Below, in pieces: positions 26,108-35,050 of a DNA stretch of 63,539 nucleotides. The DNA is from an uncultured bacterium (GTDB lineage: Bacteria; Verrucomicrobiota; Lentisphaeria; Victivallales; UBA1829). The translations under genes and the position numbers were made by a program. Position 1 is the first letter of the stretch, and the number at the start of each line of letters is the position of its first letter. Under the pieces are notes generated by a model. The model saw nothing but the letters and a program-made list of their open reading frames with translations. It was not told where the DNA came from and did no database searches. Location: NCBI GenBank assembly GCA_902774245.1, contig CACYHQ010000011.1, positions 1 through 63,539 on the forward strand. Reading direction: 5' to 3'.

Positions 26108-26685
26108 AACTCTGCGGAATCACGCGGCCGGAGGACATGGCCGTCGCGGAACGGGCCGGAGCCGATTACGTCGGCATGATCCTGGTGCCCGGCACGCCGC
26201 GTTTCGTCCCGCGCGAACGCATCCCTGTCCTCATGGCGGCAGTCCATTGCAAAAAAGTCTTTGTCGTGCGCGACTTGCCGCTCGGCGAACTCAACGCCCT
26301 GATCGCGGAGTTCCGCCCGGATGCCGTCCAACTCCACGGAAACGAATCCGCCGATTACGCTCAAGCCGTGACCGGAACGGACGTCTGGAAGGCGTTCAAT
26401 CTGAACTCGGAGGCCGCGCTCGCCGAAGCGGAGGCGTTCCCATGCTCAATGGTCGTGGCGGATTCCGGCGGCGGCACGGGACATCCCTGCCGCTGGGACC
26501 TCGCCGCACGTCTCGCATCCGTCCGCCCGGTCCTCCTCGGCGGCGGGATCACGCCGGACAACGTGCGTGAAGCGATCGCGCAGGTCCGCCCCGCCGGGAT
26601 CGACGTTTCGAGCGGCGTGGAGTCCGCACCCGGCATCAAAGACCACACCCTCATTCATAAACTAGCTGAAAGGATTCAAATATGA
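26098..26685 (+). CDS. trpF: Phosphoribosylanthranilate isomerase
   Basis: 195 residues. Begins [24 protein letters not shown] with the catalytic Cys of CGIT. VQLHGNE, a final GGITPDN phosphate-binding loop and [16 protein letters not shown] (catalytic Asp) are all present. Isomerises PRA to CdRP, the step before TrpC. Overlaps trpC by 10 nt and trpB by 4 nt. Confidence 0.96.
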   Translation: MLLKLCGITRPEDMAVAERAGADYVGMILVPGTPRFVPRERIPVLMAAVHCKKVFVVRDLPLGELNALIAEFRPDAVQLHGNESADYAQAVTGTDVWKAFNLNSEAALAEAEAFPCSMVVADSGGGTGHPCRWDLAARLASVRPVLLGGGITPDNVREAIAQVRPAGIDVSSGVESAPGIKDHTLIHKLAERIQI

Positions 26686-27866
26686 ACACACACTACGGGA
26701 TTTACGGCGGACAGTACGTTGCCGAAACCTTGACCGGGGCGCTCCGCGAACTGGAGAAAGCCTATTTCGACGCCAAACAGGATCCCTCTTTTCAGGCGGA
26801 ACTCGACGACCTGCTCGAAAACTACGTCGGACGCGAATCTCCGCTGTATTTCGCGAAACGCCTCACGGAGCATTGCGGCGGCGCGCGCATCTACCTCAAA
26901 CGAGAGGACCTAAACCACACAGGTGCGCACAAGATCAACAACACCATCGGGCAGGCTCTGCTCGCCCGCCGCATGGGCAAGAAACGCCTGATCGCGGAGA
27001 CCGGAGCCGGGATGCACGGCGTCGCCACAGCTACCGTCGCAGCCCTCTTCGGAATGGAGTGCGAGGTCTTCATGGGCGAGGTCGATGTGGCGCGCCAGGC
27101 GCCGAACGTGGACCGCATGCACGCCCTCGGCGCGAAGGTGCGTTCCATCAAGGAAGGTTCGCGCACGCTGAAGGACGCCATGAACGCCGCCCTCCGCGAG
27201 TGGACCGCCACCAGCAGGGAGACGTTCTACCTGATCGGCACCGCCGCCGGCCCCTACCCCTACCCCATGATCGTGAAGGATTTCCAGTCCGTCATCGGAC
27301 GCGAAACGCGCCGCCAGTGTCTCGACCGCTGCGGTCGCCTCCCTGACGAGGTCGTCGCGTGCGTCGGCGGCGGCAGCAACGCCATCGGCATGTTCGCCGG
27401 ATTCCTCGACGATCCCGGCGTGCGGCTGGTCGGCGCTGAGGCGGGCGGACTCGGCATCGAATCCGGCAAACACGCGGCGAGCATCAACGGCGGCCGCGTG
27501 GGCATCCTGCACGGCATGAAGGCGTACTTCCTCCAGGACAACAACGGCCAGATGCTTGACACGCATTCGGTCTCCGCCGGACTGGACTATTCCGGCGTCG
27601 GACCGGAACACTGCTACCTCGCGGACACGAAGCGCGCAACCTACACCGTCGTGACCGACGAAGAGGCCGTGGCGGCGTTCGACCTGCTCTGCCGCCTCGA
27701 AGGCATCATCCCCGCGCTCGAAAGCTCGCATGCCGTGGCGCAGGCGGTGAAGGACGCCCCCGCGCTCGGCCCGGACGGAATCATCGTCGTGAACCTCTCC
27801 GGACGCGGCGACAAGGACATGGACAACATCAAAACGTACAAGGTGAATCATGGACAGAATCTCTGA
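26682..27866 (+). CDS. trpB: Tryptophan synthase beta chain
   Basis: 394 residues; PLP enzyme joining indole and serine. [10 protein letters not shown] at the N-terminus, [15 protein letters not shown] with the PLP lysine, [30 protein letters not shown] phosphate loop, EAGGLG, and NLSGRGDKD at the C-terminus. TrpB1-type, the form that works in complex with TrpA, encoded next with a 17-nt overlap. Confidence 0.97.
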   Translation: MNTHYGIYGGQYVAETLTGALRELEKAYFDAKQDPSFQAELDDLLENYVGRESPLYFAKRLTEHCGGARIYLKREDLNHTGAHKINNTIGQALLARRMGKKRLIAETGAGMHGVATATVAALFGMECEVFMGEVDVARQAPNVDRMHALGAKVRSIKEGSRTLKDAMNAALREWTATSRETFYLIGTAAGPYPYPMIVKDFQSVIGRETRRQCLDRCGRLPDEVVACVGGGSNAIGMFAGFLDDPGVRLVGAEAGGLGIESGKHAASINGGRVGILHGMKAYFLQDNNGQMLDTHSVSAGLDYSGVGPEHCYLADTKRATYTVVTDEEAVAAFDLLCRLEGIIPALESSHAVAQAVKDAPALGPDGIIVVNLSGRGDKDMDNIKTYKVNHGQNL

Positions 27867-28614
27867 TATTTTCGCATCGAAAAAGCCGCTCGTCGTCTTC
27901 ACGACCGCCGGATATCCCGACCCCGTCCGCAGCGAAGAGGGCATCGCCGCTGCCATCGAAAACGGCGCGGACATCATCGAGCTCGGCGTACCGTTCTCCG
28001 ACCCGATGGCCGACGGCCCCGTCATCGCCGCCGCCTCCCAGCAGACCGCCGAACACGGCTACAGCATCGGCGACGTGCTCGCGCTCGCGGGCCGCATTCG
28101 CGCGAAATATCCGCGCGTCGGCATCATCCTCTTCAGCTACATGAATCCGATGCTGCATTTCGGCTACGAAGCGCTCTGCGCCGAGCTCGCGCGCATCGGC
28201 GTCGACGGCATCCTCCCGGTCGATCTCCCGCTCGAAGAACGCGCGGAACTGCTCGAACCCTGCCGCAAACACGGCCTGCACATGATCCCGCTCGTGTCGC
28301 CGCTGACTCCGCCCGAACGCATCCGCGAGATCGTGGACGGCATGACCGGATTCGTGTACTACATCAACGTCGCGGGCGTGACCGGGGCGCGTCACGGACT
28401 CCCCGCCGATTATCCGCGCCTCATGGAACAGGTGAAGGGCCTGACCTCGCTTCCCGTTGCCTCCGGATTCGGCATCGCGGACGCGGAAACCGCAAAGGAA
28501 GCGGTCGCTCACGCGGACGGCGTGATCTCCGGTTCCGGCTTCGTGAAAGCCCTCGCCTCCGGCGTGAAGGAAGCCGGCGACTTCGTGCGCATGCTCGCCG
28601 ACGCGATCAAATAA
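27850..28614 (+). CDS. trpA: Tryptophan synthase alpha chain
   Basis: 254 residues. Splits indole-3-glycerol phosphate to indole and GAP. The catalytic Glu is in [20 protein letters not shown]; other blocks are [37 protein letters not shown] and SGFGI. Final gene of the operon; a strong terminator follows. Confidence 0.97.
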   Translation: MDRISDIFASKKPLVVFTTAGYPDPVRSEEGIAAAIENGADIIELGVPFSDPMADGPVIAAASQQTAEHGYSIGDVLALAGRIRAKYPRVGIILFSYMNPMLHFGYEALCAELARIGVDGILPVDLPLEERAELLEPCRKHGLHMIPLVSPLTPPERIREIVDGMTGFVYYINVAGVTGARHGLPADYPRLMEQVKGLTSLPVASGFGIADAETAKEAVAHADGVISGSGFVKALASGVKEAGDFVRMLADAIK

Positions 28615-28642
28615 CAGCCTTTTCAACTACATCCCCTCTACG

Positions 28643-28679
28643 GGCGGCATCGGCAAAACCGACGCCGCCTGTTTTTTTT
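28643..28679 (+). terminator. Intrinsic terminator of the trp operon
   Basis: GGCGGC (28643-28648) pairs with GCCGCC (28664-28669), extended inward by TCGG/CCGA, followed by eight T after a single G. Confidence 0.9.
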
Positions 28680-28751
28680 GCCTCAAATCACGCCGGATCG
28701 AAACTGTTTTAGAGATTCACGAACAAACGCGGAAAAAATCGTCGGAAGGGA

Positions 28752-28779
28752 TTGATTTTCGCTTGCGGCATGTTATATT
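28752..28779 (+). promoter_or_regulatory. Promoter of the SGNH lipoprotein pair
   Basis: TTGATT (28752-28757), 16-nt spacer, TATATT (28774-28779), about 70 nt before the coding start. Confidence 0.65.
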
Positions 28780-28847
28780 AACGTAAAATCGTTTATGGCA
28801 CCATATCATTTTCAAACGTTCAACCTAACAACAGGGACCGAATCAAC

Positions 28848-29732
28848 ATGAAACGCATTCTTTCCTCGTTCGCCGCGGCGGCCGTGCTCACCCTCCTCGC
28901 CGCCTGCGCATCCACCGACAATTCCAAGCTCAACGAGCCAGTGCCCGGCGCGGATCAGGATCCCGGCTATCAGAAGGTCACCACGCCTGCGCTCAGCCAG
29001 AACTTCGTCCAGCGCATCGCGGAGAAGAAACAGCAGGCCGAAAAAGAAGGCAAGGACATCAAGCTCGTCCTCGTCGGCGACTCCATCACGCACTTCTGGG
29101 AAGGCGGCGGATTCGGAGGATTCGGCGGCTTTGGAGGATTCGGCGGATTCGGCGGAGGATTCGGCGGCGGATTCGGCGGCGGCGGTCGCATTGGCAACGG
29201 CCGTGTGGGCGATGGTGCCCAGAACGCCCAGCCCAGCGAGAACAGCTGGAGCAAACTCGCCGTGTATCATCCGCTGAACCTCGGATTCTCCGGCGACCGC
29301 ACCGAGAACATCCTCCATGTGATCAAGAACACGGGCATTTTCGAGCTCATCGACCCGCAGCTCGTCACGCTCATGATCGGCACGAACAACTTCGGCATGC
29401 ATGAGTCCGAGCCCGCCGCGACCGCCGAAGCCATCCGTCTGTGCGTCCTCGCCCTCAAGGAAAAGGCCCCGAACGCCAAGATCCTCCTCTACGGCATCTT
29501 CCCGCGCGGCGACGGACTCGGAGACAAGTGCGCCGCCACCAACGAAATCATCAAGGATTTCGCCGACAACAAGACCGTCTTCTATGAAGACCTCACCCCG
29601 AAGTTCACCGACGAGAACGGCAACCTCATTCAGGGCGTCATGAACTTCGACCGTCTCCACCCTGCGGAGCCGGGCTACAAAATCTGGGGTGAATCCATCA
29701 AGGCGTTCGCCGACCAGCACGGCATCAAGTAA
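28848..29732 (+). CDS. SGNH/GDSL-type lipoprotein with Gly/Phe insertion
   Basis: 294 residues. Lipoprotein signal ending LTLLAAC (lipid on Cys near residue 21). SGNH hydrolase blocks: block I LVLVGDSITHFWE with the nucleophile Ser, block II GFSGDRTENIL, block III LMIGTNNFG, block V FDRLHPAEPGY with Asp and His. Resembles PAF-acetylhydrolase-like SGNH proteins that deacetylate sugars. Directly after block I a roughly 41-residue extra segment made of FGG repeats and then a Gly/Arg/Asn stretch separates it from block II; the tandem paralogue at 29817-30590 has only 13 residues in that place. The insertion sits next to the active site, so it could change substrate access. Probably anchored in the outer or inner membrane. 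Confidence 0.87.
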   Translation: MKRILSSFAAAAVLTLLAACASTDNSKLNEPVPGADQDPGYQKVTTPALSQNFVQRIAEKKQQAEKEGKDIKLVLVGDSITHFWEGGGFGGFGGFGGFGGFGGGFGGGFGGGGRIGNGRVGDGAQNAQPSENSWSKLAVYHPLNLGFSGDRTENILHVIKNTGIFELIDPQLVTLMIGTNNFGMHESEPAATAEAIRLCVLALKEKAPNAKILLYGIFPRGDGLGDKCAATNEIIKDFADNKTVFYEDLTPKFTDENGNLIQGVMNFDRLHPAEPGYKIWGESIKAFADQHGIK

Positions 29733-29776
29733 TCTTCCCTCTATTAACCTCAACATCATACAAGGAAATAGGACTT

Positions 29777-29796
29777 ATATGACCTATAGGTCATAT
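29777..29796. promoter_or_regulatory. Perfect 20-bp palindrome between the SGNH genes
   Basis: ATATGACCTATAGGTCATAT reads the same on both strands. It lies 21 nt upstream of the second SGNH gene. As DNA it could be an operator for a dimeric regulator; as RNA it would form a small hairpin that could adjust the second gene's expression. Confidence 0.6.
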
Positions 29797-29816
29797 TTTC
29801 ATAGAAAGTCTACCTT

Positions 29817-30590
29817 ATGAAACACATCTTCTCATTCTTCGCCGCCGCGGTCGCAGCTCTGCTCCTCGCGGCCTGCGCATCCGAACCCGAAGTAGTCTCC
29901 ACGCTGAACACCCCCGTGCCCGGCGCGGAACAGGATTTCGGCTACTCCCGTGTCACCACGCCCGAACTCAGCCGCAACTATGTCCAGCGCATCCAGGAAA
30001 AGACCCAGCAGGCCGAACGCGAAGGCAAGGACATCAAGTTCGTCATGGTCGGCGATTCCATCACCCACTTCTGGGAACAGGCCGGAAAGAGCGTCATGGA
30101 CGCCGAGTTCGCGAAGTATCACCCGCTGGACCTCGGATTCGCCGGCGACCGTACGCAGAACTGCCTGTACGTCATTGAGAAGACCGACATCTTCTCCAAG
30201 ATCGACCCGCAGCTCGTCATGCTCCTGATCGGCGTAAACAACTTCGGCTGGAACCAGGGCGGCCCGGTCGCCACAGCCGAAGGCATCCGCCTCTGCGTCA
30301 AGGCGATCCAGGAAAAAGCCCCGAACGCCAAGATCCTGCTCCTCGGCATCTTCCCCGCGGGCAACACGCCCAACGACCAGAACCGTCCGAAGATCGCCGC
30401 CACGAACGAGATCATCAAGGGCTTCGCCGACAACAAGACCGTCTTCTACGAAGACCTCGGCCCGAAGTTCCTGACCCCGACCGGCATCCTCGAACGCGAC
30501 ATCATGGCCGACTTCCTGCATCCGACCGCCAAGGGATACCAGATCTGGGCCGACGCGATCCGTCCCTACCTCGAAAAATACTGCAAGTGA
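29817..30590 (+). CDS. SGNH/GDSL-type lipoprotein, second copy
   Basis: 257 residues, a tandem paralogue of the preceding gene (same lipobox LLLAAC, same VPGAEQDFGYSRVTTPELS-type segment). Block I MVGDSITHFWE, block II GFAGDRTQNCLYV, block III LIGVNNFGWNQ (Val replaces the usual Thr of GTNN), block V ADFLHPTAKGY with catalytic Asp and His. It lacks the Gly/Phe insertion. Probably a carbohydrate esterase of the PAF-acetylhydrolase-like group. Shine-Dalgarno is weak; a perfect palindrome precedes the gene. Confidence 0.87.
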   Translation: MKHIFSFFAAAVAALLLAACASEPEVVSTLNTPVPGAEQDFGYSRVTTPELSRNYVQRIQEKTQQAEREGKDIKFVMVGDSITHFWEQAGKSVMDAEFAKYHPLDLGFAGDRTQNCLYVIEKTDIFSKIDPQLVMLLIGVNNFGWNQGGPVATAEGIRLCVKAIQEKAPNAKILLLGIFPAGNTPNDQNRPKIAATNEIIKGFADNKTVFYEDLGPKFLTPTGILERDIMADFLHPTAKGYQIWADAIRPYLEKYCK

Positions 30591-30615
30591 TACACAGCAA
30601 ACACGAGCAATTCAT

Positions 30616-30653
30616 AAGCCTCCGTCCTCTTCACGAGCGGCGGAGGCTTTTTT
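30616..30653 (+). terminator. Intrinsic terminator after the SGNH pair
   Basis: AAGCCTCCG (30616-30624) and CGGAGGCTT (30641-30649) form a perfect 9-bp stem followed by a T run. Confidence 0.88.
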
Positions 30654-30675
30654 ATATCCATTTTTTTTTACCTGA

Positions 30676-30749
30676 GCGCAGCCAAGCACAGTCCAAACGG
30701 AGGCTCTGATTCCCGTGCTCTCGCGTAGCCGAGCACAACTCAGTGGAGG
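30676..30749. repeat. Imperfect direct repeat pair in a gene-free gap
   Basis: GCGCAGCCAAGCACA (30676-30690) and GCGTAGCCGAGCACA (30723-30737), each followed 7-8 nt later by GGAGG, are 47 nt apart. A more decayed third copy may lie at 30765-30785. An 8-bp inverted repeat CTGTCCTC/GAGGACAG follows (30752-30789). The gap 30654-30811 has no gene I can see. Confidence 0.35.
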
Positions 30750-30811
30750 ACCTGTCCTCTCCTCAGTCGAACATGGCTGGGGAGGACAGTTTATTTTATG
30801 AATGGGGCGGA

Positions 30812-31156
30812 TTAGAACGCGTCGGCGTTTTCGAGAAGTTTCGCGCCGGCGGCGCAGGCGGCGCAGAAACACCATTTTCCGCCGTCAGCCTTCACCTTGT
30901 GCGCCAGTGCGGCGAGTTCTTTCGCCTTCGCTTCACCGAAATACTGCACGGCGCGCGGCGACTCGAAGAACGGGATCACCTGGTCGATCGTGCAGACGTC
31001 TTCCTTCAGTTCGGCCAGCAGGGCGTCCGCGGCGGCCTTTTCTCCGGCGGTCCCGACGGCGTCGATCCATGCCTGTGCGACGGGCTTGAGGTCCTGGCAG
31101 CACGACGGCGCCGCGATCATGGCTTTTGCGGTTTCGATGAGTTCCTGTTTCATCAT
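30812..31156 (-). CDS. Small cysteine-containing helical protein
   Basis: 114 residues, all helical in appearance. Cysteines: an APSCCQD pair near residue 19, one in EDVCTIDQVIPFF, and a C-terminal CFCAACAAGAKLLE cluster. Many anaerobic gut bacteria encode similar proteins that databases label as Hsp90-related small proteins, but nothing here resembles the Hsp90 ATPase, so I would not carry that function over. The five or six cysteines could bind a metal. Single gene on the minus strand between the SGNH pair and a lipocalin gene. Confidence 0.72.
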   Translation of the reverse strand: MMKQELIETAKAMIAAPSCCQDLKPVAQAWIDAVGTAGEKAAADALLAELKEDVCTIDQVIPFFESPRAVQYFGEAKAKELAALAHKVKADGGKWCFCAACAAGAKLLENADAF

Positions 31157-31216
31157 TTCGGGGGGATTCCTTTCGTGGTTGATTGAATGGTATCGGAAGG
31201 TAAAACGAATCGTCTT

Positions 31217-31747
31217 TTACGGTTTGACCGGAGTCGGGTATTCCAGTTCATCCAGCTCGAATCCGAGCGCTTTCGCGCGGCTCAGGATGCCGTCAAGCTG
31301 CGCCTTGTCCATGGTCGGGTTGCGTGCAAGCACCCACAGGTAATCCCGGCTCCCGGCGGTCACGAGTGCATAGCTGTAGTCCGGCGCAAGCTCGATCACG
31401 CGGTAGTCGGAGTAGAACGGCCAGAAGAACGACACGCGGAGTTCGCCGGTCTGCGGCTTCGCGTCCGGGCATTTGAGCTTGGCCTTCCCCGTGATGGACG
31501 TCGGCTCGCCGTTCTTCATGCCGCTGTTTACGACCTTGACCGTGCCGTCGGAGTTCAGCGTGTACTGCGCAGTCACTTCGTTCAAATCGCGCTCGAAATA
31601 CTGCGGCAGGCGTGCGATCTCGTACCACGTGCCCATGTAGCGTTCCGGCTCGAAGTTTTGCACCGCCGGGATGTCCGACGTGCTCCCGCATCCGGTCAGC
31701 GCCGCAGCGACCGACGAGATGATCCCCGTGATCAGAAAACGTTTCAT
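31217..31747 (-). CDS. blc: Bacterial lipocalin (Blc-like outer-membrane lipoprotein)
   Basis: 176 residues from ATG 31747 (GAGGG 8 nt upstream; ATG 31753 is an alternative). Lipobox AAALTGC. The lipocalin signature appears as YMGTWYEIARLPQYFE, followed by VTAQYTLNSDGTVKV, GELRVSFFWPF and YALVTAGSRDYLWVLARNP, the last being the strand typical of Blc. Lipocalins of this group bind fatty acids or lysophospholipids at the outer membrane. Confidence 0.9.
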   Translation of the reverse strand: MKRFLITGIISSVAAALTGCGSTSDIPAVQNFEPERYMGTWYEIARLPQYFERDLNEVTAQYTLNSDGTVKVVNSGMKNGEPTSITGKAKLKCPDAKPQTGELRVSFFWPFYSDYRVIELAPDYSYALVTAGSRDYLWVLARNPTMDKAQLDGILSRAKALGFELDELEYPTPVKP

Positions 31748-31874
31748 AGTCATATTCCCTCATTCCGGTTGATGTTCGGGCAATACGGTTCCCTGCCCTC
31801 GCCATAACATACCCTGTCCCGAGCAAAAAAGCAACCGCGAAACGCTCTTTTTTTCAAAAAAAAAGGCACACACG

Positions 31875-31915
31875 AAACGTCCGCCGCATCCCGGGAGAGA
31901 GATGGGCGGACGTTT
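31875..31915 (-). terminator. Long hairpin between convergent-reading ends
   Basis: An 11-bp perfect stem (AAACGTCCGCC with GGCGGACGTTT) with a 19-nt loop, 57 nt past the stop of the TPM gene. The minus-strand T run is short, so the call as terminator is moderate. Confidence 0.5.
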
Positions 31916-31971
31916 TCTATTTTCTTCGAACGCCGTCGGAAAACGGCGTCGGCGTGCTTGTTTTCAAACAA

Positions 31972-33981
31972 TTACCATCTGCCGGACGCGCCGCCTCCGC
32001 CGAACGATCCGCCGCCTCCGCCCGACGAACTGGAGCTGGAGCTGGAATACGAGCGGGACGAACTGGAGGAGCTGTACGAACCGCCGCCGGAACTGGAGGT
32101 ATAGCGGACCGCGGACGGGTCGTAGATGACCAGATGCGGCGCGGACGTGCCGACGATGCGCCCCCAGTAGGCCAGCAGGATGGCGATGAGGCACCCGAAG
32201 ACGCCGACCGCGCCCCACATGGAGTCCATCGGATTCAGCACGCGCGGGTCGTGTTTGGGCTGCGTGTATGCGATGTTCGGGAAATCTTTGATCTGCGGCA
32301 CGTAGGCCGTCTTCGGCGCGGACTGCGGATCGACGGTCACGCTGTCGGGCCGGACGCCCGTCACGTAGAACTCGATGCCCTGCACGGCCTTGATCGCCGC
32401 CTCGGCGTATTTCTCGGCCTGGAGTTCCGGCACAATCTGGCGGAGCAGATCGCCCGCGCGGGCGTCGTTGACGGGCCCCTCCCAGCCGTAGCCGATCTCA
32501 AGGCGCGACAGATGGTCGTTGATCGCGAGCACCAGCAGTGCGCCGTTGTCCACGCCCGCCTTGCCGATCTTCCACTTCATCGCGGTTTCGAGGCTGAAAT
32601 CCTCGATGGACGCCGTACCGATGGTCGGGACCGTCAGCACCATCATCTCGCCTCCGGTCTGCGCTTCGAGATGCTTGATGGCCGCAGCGAGTTTCGCCGT
32701 GCCGTCCTCGCCGAACACCTCCGCCTTATCGACGATCCGCCAGTTATCGAGCGGCGCGGCGGGGATGTGGCTGTTCGCGGGACGCGGCACATCCTTTTCC
32801 GGCAGCTCGGTCACGGTCGAGCTGACGAACCCGAGTCCGAACAGGATGCCGAGCACGACGGCGGCGATCCGCAGGAATTTGGCGTGCAGGATGCCGAGGG
32901 GGATATACTCGTTCATGTCGAGCAGGCTGAGACTTTTGTCCTTCTCGTATTTCTTCTTGAACTCCTTGATCACCTTCGGACCGTTCTTCAGGTCGCGGGC
33001 GCGCTGGCTCTTGCCGTTTTTGAGCGAGATTACCGCGACCAGAGCGCAGATCCCAAGGAAGATGAGCGCGTACCGCATCGGGGAGCCTTCCCCGCCGCGT
33101 TCCACGGTGTTCGAATACAGGATGCCGGTCAGCTTCCGGTTCCTGTTCTTCTCTGCGTACGCCCTCATTCCGACGGACATCTCATCGTCTTCCTCGTCGT
33201 AACCCTCATCGTCAAACCCGGCGTCGAGCTCGGCCGCCGCAGCTTTCTCCTCCGCCTCCATCTGTTTTTCGATCTCCTCGTCGGTCATATTGGCGGGGTT
33301 CTTCGCCGGAGCCTGACCGGCCTGCTGCTCGCCCTGCGGAGCTGCGGCTTCAGCCGTCCCGGCGGGGTATTTCGCCGCGGTCAGGATCGAGTGTTTCAGG
33401 CGTTCCAGCAACGCAATCGCACGCGCGCCGCGTTCATGGACCCGGTATTTGGCGATCTCCTTTCTGACCTCGTCATAATCCCACTCCTCCATACGCCAGC
33501 CTTCGCCGATCAGGCCGAACCGGATCGACGTGCCGCGCACGTCCTGCACCAGCAGCACGCCCTTCCCCGGCGCCCATTCCGCCGCGATCTGCTCGAAGAC
33601 GTCCTTCGGCCCGGCATAGCGTTCGTCGAAGAACATCAGCGCCACGCTGCAATCGCCCGTCTTCGCGATCTCGGCCGCGAGCGATTCGAGCTTCGTCTGG
33701 TCCTCCTCCAGCAGCACGCCCTCCGGGTCGGTGACCGTGACGGGCCCCTCGGGAATCTCAAACGACGCCGGCATCTCGCCCAGGGAGTGATAGTACCCCG
33801 TCGCGAGCGCCGCTGTAAAAAACAGGAAGATGCCGAAGATCCAGAAGCATCCGAGACGCGGCAGACGCACGCCCGGTTTCTCCGGGGATGCGAGTTTCGC
33901 CTCGTATTTCGCGACGGAGTCGAGTTCGGATGCGGTTTTTGAGGCGGCGGAGGAAGAACTGGGGTTCGATTGTTTGGCCAT
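31972..33981 (-). CDS. Membrane protein with two TPM (YgcG-like) domains
   Basis: 669 residues from ATG 33981 (MAKQSNPSSSS); upstream in-frame codons look non-coding, and no clear ribosome site is visible. Transmembrane helix near 42-62 (FWIFGIFLFFTAALATGYY). A first TPM-like domain at about 75-190 (VTVTDPEGVLLEEDQTKLESL). A charged Glu/Gln segment at 215-275. Two more helices at about 302-318 and 355-375. A canonical TPM domain at about 415-545 (IVDKAEVFGEDGTAKL, then DNGALLVLAINDHLSRLEIGYGWEG). A last helix near 583-600, then a Ser-rich and Gly-rich tail ending GGGGASGRW, typical of YgcG proteins. TPM domains occur in photosystem repair phosphatases and in membrane proteins of unknown role; the double domain here is less common. 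Confidence 0.82.
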   Translation of the reverse strand: MAKQSNPSSSSAASKTASELDSVAKYEAKLASPEKPGVRLPRLGCFWIFGIFLFFTAALATGYYHSLGEMPASFEIPEGPVTVTDPEGVLLEEDQTKLESLAAEIAKTGDCSVALMFFDERYAGPKDVFEQIAAEWAPGKGVLLVQDVRGTSIRFGLIGEGWRMEEWDYDEVRKEIAKYRVHERGARAIALLERLKHSILTAAKYPAGTAEAAAPQGEQQAGQAPAKNPANMTDEEIEKQMEAEEKAAAAELDAGFDDEGYDEEDDEMSVGMRAYAEKNRNRKLTGILYSNTVERGGEGSPMRYALIFLGICALVAVISLKNGKSQRARDLKNGPKVIKEFKKKYEKDKSLSLLDMNEYIPLGILHAKFLRIAAVVLGILFGLGFVSSTVTELPEKDVPRPANSHIPAAPLDNWRIVDKAEVFGEDGTAKLAAAIKHLEAQTGGEMMVLTVPTIGTASIEDFSLETAMKWKIGKAGVDNGALLVLAINDHLSRLEIGYGWEGPVNDARAGDLLRQIVPELQAEKYAEAAIKAVQGIEFYVTGVRPDSVTVDPQSAPKTAYVPQIKDFPNIAYTQPKHDPRVLNPMDSMWGAVGVFGCLIAILLAYWGRIVGTSAPHLVIYDPSAVRYTSSSGGGSYSSSSSSRSYSSSSSSSSGGGGGSFGGGGASGRW

Positions 33982-34163
33982 GGTGTTCTGCGAGGGGGGT
34001 GATATGGTTATTTTGACTGAAAAACAAGAGAATTCCGGCGGATGGACGAACTTACAAAAACCTCGGACATCCGACCGCATTTTCTAATATAATCTCCCTC
34101 GCACGGGAAAACAAGCCGCGAACGGAAAAAACACATTATTTTGTGCGTGCAGGAAACGGAAAC

Positions 34164-34565
34164 TCAGCGGTTCGCGTCGTGCCGTTGGATGAACTTCCAC
34201 ACGTTCTGAGGTGTGGTCCTGACGCCGTGTTCTGACAGGTGTTCCGCGATGGCACGCGCGCTGTTCCGGTCTCGCCATAAGGTCAGGATCAGATCCCGAA
34301 ACGGCAGCAGGGCGCTTCGTCCCGGGCCGCGTTTAGGCCCCGTCGCATGACGCGAAAACCCTCCCTCGACAAAGATTTGTTCCGGGCTGTAATGCCAGTA
34401 TTTGCTCGATTCGCGTTCCAGCTCGCAGTACATTTTTGAACGGTAAAACTCCAGGAACGCCGTTTTCGGCGGCACAGCGCGTTTTTCCGCGATCAGCATG
34501 GCGACTCCCGCCGCCTTGCCGGGGATCAGCAACCGGACGTTGTCCTGTGTTATTTGAGCGGGCAT
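34164..34565 (-). CDS. Third gene of a DUF3791/DUF3990 module with C-terminal HTH
   Basis: 133 residues. N-terminal half (FYRSKMYCELERESSKYWHYSPEQIFVE) resembles the small partner proteins commonly encoded beside DUF3990 toxins-like genes. After a GPKRGPGRS linker, the C-terminal half (LILTLWRDRNSARAIAEHL, TPQNVWKFIQRH) looks like a helix-turn-helix DNA-binding domain. It overlaps the DUF3990 gene by 16 nt. A DNA-binding antitoxin that represses its own operon is the natural reading, but that is inference. Confidence 0.68.
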   Translation of the reverse strand: MPAQITQDNVRLLIPGKAAGVAMLIAEKRAVPPKTAFLEFYRSKMYCELERESSKYWHYSPEQIFVEGGFSRHATGPKRGPGRSALLPFRDLILTLWRDRNSARAIAEHLSEHGVRTTPQNVWKFIQRHDANR

Positions 34566-35050
34566 GGCACCACCTCGCTTCCCGCGTACCGCAAAAGGGA
34601 CAGCGCCCTTTCCGTGTGGAACAGCGCCTGATCGGTCAGCTTGCGGGCTTTCAGACGGCTGATCAGCTCGGCGAAGTCGATGAGATCGCTTTCGTAAAGC
34701 GCAAAACTGGCATAGACCTGATCGTTGGCGACAGGGCCGAAGACCAGGTCGAAATCATGTTCATAGTCCGGGTTGCGGCGGTTCGCTTCCACGAAACGCG
34801 CCCATTCCTCATCGGCTTTCCGGAAAACGCGGATCCGAAGCCCGGCTGTTTGCAGAAAATCGTCGGAGACCTCGTAAACGGAGACGATGCCGCCCGTCTT
34901 CCGTTCGCGGTCGCACTTCGTCTTCACGAAACGCCGCGCCTGCCGAATGCTCGTGGTCGTATAAAAACCCGCGCCGAAATCGCCGACATGGTCGCTGACG
35001 ATAATCCGGGGCGTCTTTATCTCGACCAGTCCGCCGTGATACAGCTTCAT
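34550..35050 (-). CDS. DUF3990 protein (ADP-ribosyltransferase-like, candidate toxin)
   Basis: 166 residues. N-terminus KLYHGGLVEIKTPRI, then FGAGFYTTTSIRQARRFV. The YHGG and GAGFYTT blocks correspond to the H and Y positions of the H-Y-E class of ADP-ribosyltransferases, and DUF3990 belongs to that fold. The later segment DFDLVFGPVANDQVYASFALY is also typical of DUF3990. Overlaps the DUF3791 gene upstream (4 nt) and the HTH gene downstream (16 nt). Likely a toxin with its two small neighbours as antitoxins; not proven. Confidence 0.8.
   Translation of the reverse strand: MKLYHGGLVEIKTPRIIVSDHVGDFGAGFYTTTSIRQARRFVKTKCDRERKTGGIVSVYEVSDDFLQTAGLRIRVFRKADEEWARFVEANRRNPDYEHDFDLVFGPVANDQVYASFALYESDLIDFAELISRLKARKLTDQALFHTERALSLLRYAGSEVVPCPLK

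Noticed and set aside
30812..31156. Hsp90-type chaperone
   Set aside because: Similar small proteins carry that database label, but the 114-residue protein has no GHKL ATPase or other Hsp90 feature.
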